Positions 58,006 through 64,000 of a stretch of DNA of 64,000 nt are shown here, in pieces (within the stretch, counting starts at the first letter, position 1; every line of letters starts with the position of its first letter). The stretch is from Hyphomicrobium sp. (GTDB lineage: Bacteria > Pseudomonadota > Alphaproteobacteria > Rhizobiales > Hyphomicrobiaceae), in NCBI RefSeq assembly GCF_019744875.1, contig NZ_JAIETU010000002.1, positions 372,001 to 436,000 of the forward strand, read 5' to 3'. The notes below the pieces were generated by a model. The model made no database searches. It saw only the letters and a program-made list of their open reading frames with translations, and was not told the DNA's origin. A program made the position numbers and the translations under genes.

Positions 58006-58812
58006 ATAGCGTTCGTTCCGGAGAACCCCCTCGCCGGTTTTTGCCGCGTCGTCGTTGTCCCCAGATCAACCAGCACATCTCGCACCAACTGATCGGGGGG
58101 CTCTGACGTTCCCCACGTGGCAATCCGGCCATTCAGGCACGATTCAATAAAACCGCGCCGTGGAAGGGCGATAGCGTTTAATTGTGGCAACATTAACAGG
58201 TAGGTCGGAGCTGGCCTGCTCGGCTCCTCGGCGGCGAGGCCTCCAAGCCGCAGGCTCCGGCCACGCACTATTGCCCGCGTACTTTTGTGCGCCGCAAAAA
58301 CAATAACCTGAGCCGTGGACGTCTCGCAAGGATCGCCCAGCGATATTTTTGCTAGGGCTCGCCGCCGCACTGGATCAGCGCCGCTTTAGATTGTACATGC
58401 TCACGTGCTGCCGGAGGTTGCGAGACCAAGGCAAGGAAAAGTGCCCTGCCAGACGGGCGATGGATCGAGGCCGTGGCTGGGCAGAACGCGCGCTTGGCGG
58501 TGATGAAGCCCGCCTCCGACCGGCTTAGGGAACCATGGCAGACGCGCCATTTCTCAAAACGACACAAGACAATGATCAGCGGTTTCAATACTTTAGCCGG
58601 GCAACAGACGCAGTGGCAATCACGCAACATGACCTGTGGATTCGGCTGGAATTGCGATCTTGGGCATTCCCTGGTCGGGAGAGATCTGCGTAGTATCTCG
58701 GCCTGAGCGGTGATTCGGCACAGTCGTGCAGCAGCCGCTGGGTCGAGTTGGTGAGCGCGAGGCGTAAAAGCGTCAAGCGCCCGTTTCGAAGTAAGTAGAC
58801 GGGAGAAGGTAA
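58006..58812. other. Intergenic region, no supported gene
   Basis: About 800 bases between divergent opgG and the first porin. Open frames are short and unlike known proteins. It should hold the opgG promoter and a long leader or regulatory region for the porin. GGGAGAAGGT, also present before the second porin, is the porin ribosome site. Confidence 0.4.
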
Positions 58813-60039
58813 ATGAAAAAGCAAAGCCTAAGCGCCCTGGCGGCAGCCGGCCTCCTTGCAGGTGGTCTGTCTGTTACCAGCGCGTCCGCAGCCGATCTCG
58901 GGGGGAACTGCTGCGCCGACCTCGAAGAGCGCATTGCAGAGCTCGAGGCCACGACCGCTCGCAAGGGCAACCGCAAGGTTTCGCTGACGATCTCTGGTTG
59001 GGTTGCCGAACAGGTCACCTACTGGGACGACGGCGTTGAGAGCAACACCTACGTGACGGGCCTCGGCTCGACGCTGGCCACGAACGTCAAGTTCACCGGC
59101 CAGGCTACCATCGTCCCGGGCTGGACGGCGGGTTACGTGCTGCACATCGAAGCCGACGGCTCCGACTCGCTCACGACCAACCAGGTTACCCCGCGCGGTC
59201 CTGGCCTCCTCAACGGCGGCCTGACGAACAACTTCGTTCAGACCATGCAGTCGTACTGGTTCATCAAGAGCGACCATTACGGTAAGGTCAGCGTCGGCCT
59301 CCAGTCGATGGTTTCGGATAACGCTGCAATCCTCGTCGACGGTTCGGGCTCGCTCGTTCCCGCCAACTGGGTGGCGTACGAATTCCTGAGCTTCGGCATC
59401 CGCAACAACGCTGGCGGCTTCACCGGCGGCACTTGGGGCGGTCAGGGCGTCTGCATCACCGGCGACTGCTTCGGCGTTCCTGCCAACTCGGTTCGCTACG
59501 ACTCGCCGACCTTCGCTGGCTTCAGCGCATCGGCTTCTTGGGGCGATGACGAGATCTGGGATATCGGCATCCGTTACGCTGGCGAAGTCCACGGCTTCAA
59601 GCTCGCTGCAACGGCTGTCTATGCTGAGAGCTCGGGCGCTGTCTCGTCGGTCTTCGGCGACGCCAACTACTTCCAGGCTGGCCTCTACGCTCAGCACATC
59701 GGCACGGGCCTCTTCGGCTTGGTCAACTACGCTGACTTCGAGAACAACCTGGTCGCGAACGAAGGCGAAGTCTGGTACTTCAAGGGTGGTATCCGTCGTA
59801 ACTGGAACCACCTCGGCGCCACCGTTCTTTACGGTGAGTACCTGGACAGCCAGGACGACGCTCGCAATGCTGACCTGAACTGGTACGGCGCTGGCATCGT
59901 GCAGGAAATCGACGCTGCCGCTATGTCTCTCTGGCTGAAGTATCGCAACATCGAAGCCGATGGCGGCGTGTGCGATGTCGGCAACCAGGGTTGCCAGGAC
60001 TTCAACGAAGTCACCTTCGGCGCTCTGATCAACTTCTAA
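58813..60039 (+). CDS. Porin, Porin_2 type (copy 1)
   Basis: A 408-residue outer membrane porin. Signal peptide 1-27 (SLSALAAAGLLAGGLSVTSA, then SA), then NCCADLEERIAELEATTARK, the coiled-coil segment common in Hyphomicrobiales porins, then VSLTISGWVAEQVTYW as first strand and terminal LINF for BAM. Short Cys-bearing loops GVCITGDCFG and VCDVGNQGCQDF may form disulfides in extracellular loops. Residues from Arg41 on equal copy 2 exactly. It has its own terminator. Confidence 0.93.
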   Translation: MKKQSLSALAAAGLLAGGLSVTSASAADLGGNCCADLEERIAELEATTARKGNRKVSLTISGWVAEQVTYWDDGVESNTYVTGLGSTLATNVKFTGQATIVPGWTAGYVLHIEADGSDSLTTNQVTPRGPGLLNGGLTNNFVQTMQSYWFIKSDHYGKVSVGLQSMVSDNAAILVDGSGSLVPANWVAYEFLSFGIRNNAGGFTGGTWGGQGVCITGDCFGVPANSVRYDSPTFAGFSASASWGDDEIWDIGIRYAGEVHGFKLAATAVYAESSGAVSSVFGDANYFQAGLYAQHIGTGLFGLVNYADFENNLVANEGEVWYFKGGIRRNWNHLGATVLYGEYLDSQDDARNADLNWYGAGIVQEIDAAAMSLWLKYRNIEADGGVCDVGNQGCQDFNEVTFGALINF

Positions 60040-60041
60040 TC
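58927..60041 (+). repeat. Homogenised repeat, copy 1 (identical to 60878-61992)
   Basis: About 1115 bases that read as identical to 60878-61992, offset 1951. The translation is the same in the coding frame and in other overlapping frames, so silent positions match too. Outside these limits the copies differ, including the signal peptide and the 3' leader. Confidence 0.9.
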
Positions 60042-60065
60042 CAAGCTGATCGCGTCTGGACTAAG

Positions 60066-60100
60066 AGAGGCCGCCCCGAAAGGGCGGCCTCTTTGTTTTT
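60066..60100 (+). terminator. Terminator of porin copy 1
   Basis: AGAGGCCGCCC / GGGCGGCCTCT, an 11-bp perfect stem with a 5-base loop, followed by TTGTTTTT. Confidence 0.9.
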
Positions 60101-60766
60101 ATCGCGTCGCCCCTCGACGCGGCCCGCTGCCCGGATGGACCAAGATGCTGTGCGCCGCGCGACCCACAAAGAGACGGGGGCGGCCGCCCGGCTGCCGCAC
60201 CACCTCATCGCGTCCCGCCGTGCGCGATCCGCGCAGGCCCGATGGGAGCATCTGATCGCCGCGGCGAGGCCACCATCAGAGTCGTTTCGTCTGCCATCTG
60301 CTGGCCCGTTTTTCGGACGCACCCGCGTTCAAACTTTGGGCATCCTGATCATTCTGTGCGCGACGCAGAACGGGGCCGACCGCATGCCCTATGATGAGAT
60401 TCGGCGCTGGTCCGTGGACCGCCTTCGGGATCAATGAGCTCGCCAAAACGGGTTCACGGGCGGGTTGTCCCCAGGGCTTCCACGTTCCTGCACAGCCTGA
60501 AGCGCTCAGGGCATCATGAAAATGTTTCAATGTTTTCAGCCTCTGACGCGCCTCTCGTGTCTCACGCGCCACAGTTGCAGCCCTGTCATAGCTGAAAAGG
60601 CAATGCTCGATTGTTGCGAGGGGGAGAATCGCAGACTCTCCGGGCCAGCGGCGGTTCCGAAGGAATCTTCGCGCCGTCATTATCGCAGAGTGCGGCCTCG
60701 TTTGCGTATCCACCCAGGTAAGGCGTCCGCCATCTCGATTACCAACGCAGATTGGGAGAAGGTCTA
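60101..60766. other. Intergenic region upstream of porin copy 2
   Basis: About 670 bases with no supported gene. A symmetrical AT-rich element, TGAAAA at 60517 and TTTTCA at 60533 with an inner TTTCAA, lies 230 bases before the porin and may be an operator. Little similarity to the region before copy 1 except the ribosome site. Confidence 0.4.
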
Positions 60767-61990
60767 ATGAACAAATACAGCCTAAGCGCCCTGGCGGCAG
60801 CTGGCCTGCTCGCAGGTAGCTTCGCCACCGGTGCAAACGCAGCCGACCTTGGGGGTAACTGCTGCGCAGACCTCGAGGAGCGCATTGCAGAGCTCGAGGC
60901 CACGACCGCTCGCAAGGGCAACCGCAAGGTTTCGCTGACGATCTCTGGTTGGGTTGCCGAACAGGTCACCTACTGGGACGACGGCGTTGAGAGCAACACC
61001 TACGTGACGGGCCTCGGCTCGACGCTGGCCACGAACGTCAAGTTCACCGGCCAGGCTACCATCGTCCCGGGCTGGACGGCGGGTTACGTGCTGCACATCG
61101 AAGCCGACGGCTCCGACTCGCTCACGACCAACCAGGTTACCCCGCGCGGTCCTGGCCTCCTCAACGGCGGCCTGACGAACAACTTCGTTCAGACCATGCA
61201 GTCGTACTGGTTCATCAAGAGCGACCATTACGGTAAGGTCAGCGTCGGCCTCCAGTCGATGGTTTCGGATAACGCTGCAATCCTCGTCGACGGTTCGGGC
61301 TCGCTCGTTCCCGCCAACTGGGTGGCGTACGAATTCCTGAGCTTCGGCATCCGCAACAACGCTGGCGGCTTCACCGGCGGCACTTGGGGCGGTCAGGGCG
61401 TCTGCATCACCGGCGACTGCTTCGGCGTTCCTGCCAACTCGGTTCGCTACGACTCGCCGACCTTCGCTGGCTTCAGCGCATCGGCTTCTTGGGGCGATGA
61501 CGAGATCTGGGATATCGGCATCCGTTACGCTGGCGAAGTCCACGGCTTCAAGCTCGCTGCAACGGCTGTCTATGCTGAGAGCTCGGGCGCTGTCTCGTCG
61601 GTCTTCGGCGACGCCAACTACTTCCAGGCTGGCCTCTACGCTCAGCACATCGGCACGGGCCTCTTCGGCTTGGTCAACTACGCTGACTTCGAGAACAACC
61701 TGGTCGCGAACGAAGGCGAAGTCTGGTACTTCAAGGGTGGTATCCGTCGTAACTGGAACCACCTCGGCGCCACCGTTCTTTACGGTGAGTACCTGGACAG
61801 CCAGGACGACGCTCGCAATGCTGACCTGAACTGGTACGGCGCTGGCATCGTGCAGGAAATCGACGCTGCCGCTATGTCTCTCTGGCTGAAGTATCGCAAC
61901 ATCGAAGCCGATGGCGGCGTGTGCGATGTCGGCAACCAGGGTTGCCAGGACTTCAACGAAGTCACCTTCGGCGCTCTGATCAACTTCTAA
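60767..61990 (+). CDS. Porin, Porin_2 type (copy 2)
   Basis: A 407-residue porin with the same mature sequence as copy 1. Its signal peptide differs (MNKYSLSALAAAGLLAGSFA, then TGANAADL) and is one residue shorter, whereas all residues after ELE-type coil start are identical. ATG at 60767 follows GGGAGAAGG. Two copies in tandem probably raise output or allow separate promoter control, because the upstream regions are unlike. Confidence 0.93.
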   Translation: MNKYSLSALAAAGLLAGSFATGANAADLGGNCCADLEERIAELEATTARKGNRKVSLTISGWVAEQVTYWDDGVESNTYVTGLGSTLATNVKFTGQATIVPGWTAGYVLHIEADGSDSLTTNQVTPRGPGLLNGGLTNNFVQTMQSYWFIKSDHYGKVSVGLQSMVSDNAAILVDGSGSLVPANWVAYEFLSFGIRNNAGGFTGGTWGGQGVCITGDCFGVPANSVRYDSPTFAGFSASASWGDDEIWDIGIRYAGEVHGFKLAATAVYAESSGAVSSVFGDANYFQAGLYAQHIGTGLFGLVNYADFENNLVANEGEVWYFKGGIRRNWNHLGATVLYGEYLDSQDDARNADLNWYGAGIVQEIDAAAMSLWLKYRNIEADGGVCDVGNQGCQDFNEVTFGALINF

Positions 61991-61992
61991 TC
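60878..61992 (+). repeat. Homogenised repeat, copy 2
   Basis: Second copy of the 1115-base identical tract described at 58927. The boundary on the left is an A/G difference at 58926/60877; on the right the copies part two bases after the stop codon. Confidence 0.9.
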
Positions 61993-62018
61993 GAAGTCGA
62001 TCTAAAGCCTGAAACTCG

Positions 62019-62049
62019 GAAGCCGCCCCTCGGGGCGGCTTCTTTGTTT
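62019..62049 (+). terminator. Terminator of porin copy 2
   Basis: GAAGCCGCCCC / GGGGCGGCTTC, 11-bp stem, tight 2-base loop, then TTTGTTTT. It has the same architecture as the copy 1 terminator but a different sequence. Confidence 0.88.
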
Positions 62050-62093
62050 TCTCCGAGGCCCCGCCGTCCTATAGGTGGGCGCAGGAGGCGGCC

Positions 62094-63269
62094 ATGTTCG
62101 CGACGTTTTTCAAGGAGCTGCGGGACGCAAAGATCCCGGTGACGCTCAAAGAGTACCTGACGCTGCTCGAAGCACTGGCGGCGGGCGCCGCTGGGCGGCG
62201 CGTCGAGGACTTCTATTATCTTTCGCGCACGGCGTTGGTTAAGGACGAGCGCCATCTCGATCGCTTCGATCGGGTGTTCGGGCACGTCTTCAAAGGCCTC
62301 GACCTCATGAGCGAGGCGGAGACGGCCGAAATCCCCGAAGAGTGGCTGCGCGCCGTTTCGTCGCTTTACCTCTCGGACGAAGAGAAGGCCGCGATCAAAG
62401 CGCTCGGCGACTGGGACAAGATCATGGAGACGCTCAGGAAGCGTCTTGCCGAGCAGAATGAGCGCCATCAGGGCGGCAACAAGTGGATCGGCACCGGCGG
62501 CACGTCACCGTTCGGCGCATACGGCTACAATCCTGCCGGGATCCGCATCGGCCAGCATGAAAGCCGGCACCGGCGGGCCATCAAGGTCTGGGACAAGCGC
62601 GAGTTCAAGGATCTCGCCGACGACCTCGAGCTCGGCGTCCGCAACATCAAGGTCGCGCTCCGCCGCTTGCGGCGCTTCGCGCGCGAAGGGGCTGCCGAAG
62701 AACTCGATCTCGACCAGACGATCCGGAACACGGCCGGCAAGGGCTATCTCGATCTGGCGCTGCGGCCCGAGCGGCGCAATGCCGTCAAGGTCCTGATGTT
62801 CTTCGATGTCGGCGGTTCGATGGACTGGCACATTCGCACGGCGGAAGAGCTGTTCTCGGCGGCGCGCAGCGAGTTCAAGCATCTCGAGTACTACTACTTC
62901 CACAACTGCCTCTACGAAAGCGTCTGGCGCGACAACGCGCGGCGCTGGAGCGAGACCACGCCGACCTGGCAGGTGCTCAACACCTATCCTGCCGACTACA
63001 AGATCATCTTCGTCGGCGACGCCTCGATGAGCCCTTACGAGATCACGCACGTCGGGGGCGCGGTCGAGCACATGAACGAGGAATCCGGCGCCACCTGGCT
63101 GCAGCGCGTGAGCGGGATTTACCATCGCGCCGTGTGGCTCAACCCGGTGCCGGAGACTCATTGGGGCTACACGCCCTCGATCGGGCTCGTGCGGCGGCTG
63201 ATGGATGGGCGCATGTTTCCAATGACGCTCACCGGGCTCGACGCCGCCATGCGCGAACTGATGCGCTGA
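62094..63269 (+). CDS. CoxE-like VWA-domain protein
   Basis: A 391-residue protein with an N-terminal helical region (MFATFFKELRDAKIPVTLKE) and a C-terminal von Willebrand A domain. The metal site is Asp238-Val-Gly-Gly-Ser242-Met-Asp244 in FFDVGGSMDWH; the first MIDAS Ser is Gly, as is usual to my knowledge in this subfamily. Later parts are YYFHNCLYESVWRDN and IIFVGDASMSPYEI. It is the expected partner of the MoxR ATPase at 48189. AGGAGG precedes the ATG. Confidence 0.9.
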   Translation: MFATFFKELRDAKIPVTLKEYLTLLEALAAGAAGRRVEDFYYLSRTALVKDERHLDRFDRVFGHVFKGLDLMSEAETAEIPEEWLRAVSSLYLSDEEKAAIKALGDWDKIMETLRKRLAEQNERHQGGNKWIGTGGTSPFGAYGYNPAGIRIGQHESRHRRAIKVWDKREFKDLADDLELGVRNIKVALRRLRRFAREGAAEELDLDQTIRNTAGKGYLDLALRPERRNAVKVLMFFDVGGSMDWHIRTAEELFSAARSEFKHLEYYYFHNCLYESVWRDNARRWSETTPTWQVLNTYPADYKIIFVGDASMSPYEITHVGGAVEHMNEESGATWLQRVSGIYHRAVWLNPVPETHWGYTPSIGLVRRLMDGRMFPMTLTGLDAAMRELMR

Positions 63270-63413
63270 CCTCGCATAACTTCAAGGAGTTACGGGTTGC
63301 ATCGGCGGATGGTGAACAGTGGCCCGCTTTCAACAGCGCACGTGCCTGCTCACATTGACCTCACCTAAAAAAGGGCGCAAATCTGCGTTGATTTTGGGCA
63401 AGGGAGAGCCCCC

Positions 63414-63995
63414 ATGCATCGCTACATCGTGCCTGTTCTTCTCGTCGCCGCGGCCGTCTCCGGCTGCTCGGGTGGGAGCGGCATTTCGACTGCGTCGATT
63501 CTCGGCAATGCGCCCACGCCTCCTGCTGGCCAGGCCGGTGCCGCGACGCCTGTTGCTGCCGTCGTCATTCCCTCGACGCCGACGGATCGCGCATTCCAGG
63601 TCGGAACAGTGAGCGCGCGCGCAGCGAAGTGCGGCTATAACTTCGACGCGAACAAATTGAAGGCGGCCTATCTCGCCAACGAGATGGGACGCGGAACTCC
63701 CAGCGATCAACTCGCGACGGTCGAGAAGATCTACAGCGTCGCCTACGGCGGCGTGACGAAAGCCTCCGCCGAGGATCCGAACTACTGCTCCGATCGCAAG
63801 ACGCAGCAAATAAAAGCTGACCTGACGCGGTTGCTCGCGGGCGACTTCGAGCCACCTGCGAAGACGGCCGTGGCTAAAAAGCAGGGCGACGGCTTCTTCG
63901 GCGACTTCTTCAACGGCGACGACGTGGAAGAATCCGGTCCCAAGTTCGGTTCGGACGACTGGTGGGCCAAGCAGGATGACAAGTCCGGCGGTTAG
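63414..63995 (+). CDS. Lipoprotein of unknown function
   Basis: A 193-residue lipoprotein: signal peptide with lipobox AVSGC (Cys18), then a Ser/Pro/Ala-rich linker and a compact domain (RAAKCGYNFDANKLKAAYLA) with two Cys residues that could pair (AKCGY, NYCSD). The C-terminus is acidic with aromatic clusters (GDGFFGDFFNGDDVEES, DDWWAKQDD). No family name is supported. AGGGAG lies 8 bases before the ATG. Confidence 0.8.
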   Translation: MHRYIVPVLLVAAAVSGCSGGSGISTASILGNAPTPPAGQAGAATPVAAVVIPSTPTDRAFQVGTVSARAAKCGYNFDANKLKAAYLANEMGRGTPSDQLATVEKIYSVAYGGVTKASAEDPNYCSDRKTQQIKADLTRLLAGDFEPPAKTAVAKKQGDGFFGDFFNGDDVEESGPKFGSDDWWAKQDDKSGG

Positions 63996-64000
63996 ACTCG

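Noticed and set aside
60276-60836. 186-codon minus-strand open frame in the porin gap
   Set aside because: It overlaps the 5' end of porin copy 2, has no ribosome site and no recognisable domain.

Overview
The window is high-GC DNA from an alphaproteobacterium, most probably Hyphomicrobiales and perhaps close to Hyphomicrobium. The evidence is gene content: an F1FO-ATPase zeta inhibitory subunit, the cell-cycle kinase CckA, separate PurS/PurQ/PurL subunits, a recA-alaS pair, a eukaryote-like NADP isocitrate dehydrogenase, a DksA that has lost most zinc cysteines, and Porin_2-type porins with a post-signal coiled coil. The taxonomic call is inference. No tRNA, rRNA, CRISPR array, intact insertion sequence or prophage gene was seen.

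Layout. 0-8.4 kb: a SecY-like paralogue, a small serine hydrolase, the zeta subunit, and purine genes purC-purS-orf-purQ and then purL. 8.4-14.7 kb: an accessory block with two exported proteins, an MgtC-like protein, a GNAT-like protein with histone-like tails, an FHA-cyclase fusion, an aldehyde dehydrogenase and an exported protein of eight exact-length 23-residue repeats. 14.7-17.1 kb: bolA-grxD and a double PqiA-like membrane protein bordered by REP-like hairpins. 17.1-26 kb: an RND pump with its adaptor, DctA, and two adjacent L,D-transpeptidases. 26-33 kb: rpsD with a tandem duplication of its 3' end, a TrmJ-type methyltransferase with an extra cysteine-bearing domain, a DUF924 protein, icd and a winged-helix regulator. 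33-49 kb: alaS, recA, a minimal flagellar-rod-like protein, an autotransporter, a cupin, cckA, fliO, a DUF3772/MscS channel, dksA and a MoxR ATPase. 49-64 kb: a chemoreceptor, a YcjX/YcjF-like pair, opgG-opgH, two near-identical porins, a CoxE-like VWA protein and a lipoprotein.

Functional themes. De novo purine synthesis; iron-sulfur handling (BolA-CGFS glutaredoxin); envelope construction and stress (L,D-transpeptidases, OpgGH glucans, porins, RND pump, MscS and PqiA-like proteins, autotransporter); motility and cell-cycle signalling (CckA, FliO, chemoreceptor, rod-like protein); and core translation, repair and carbon genes.

No single large new system is evident. The strongest candidates for undescribed biology are the SecY-like channel with shortened cytosolic loops, the 23-residue repeat exported protein, the TrmJ fusion, the GNAT-like protein with basic tails, and the homogenised tandem porins. 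All domain names come from reading the sequence by eye; no database search was run.
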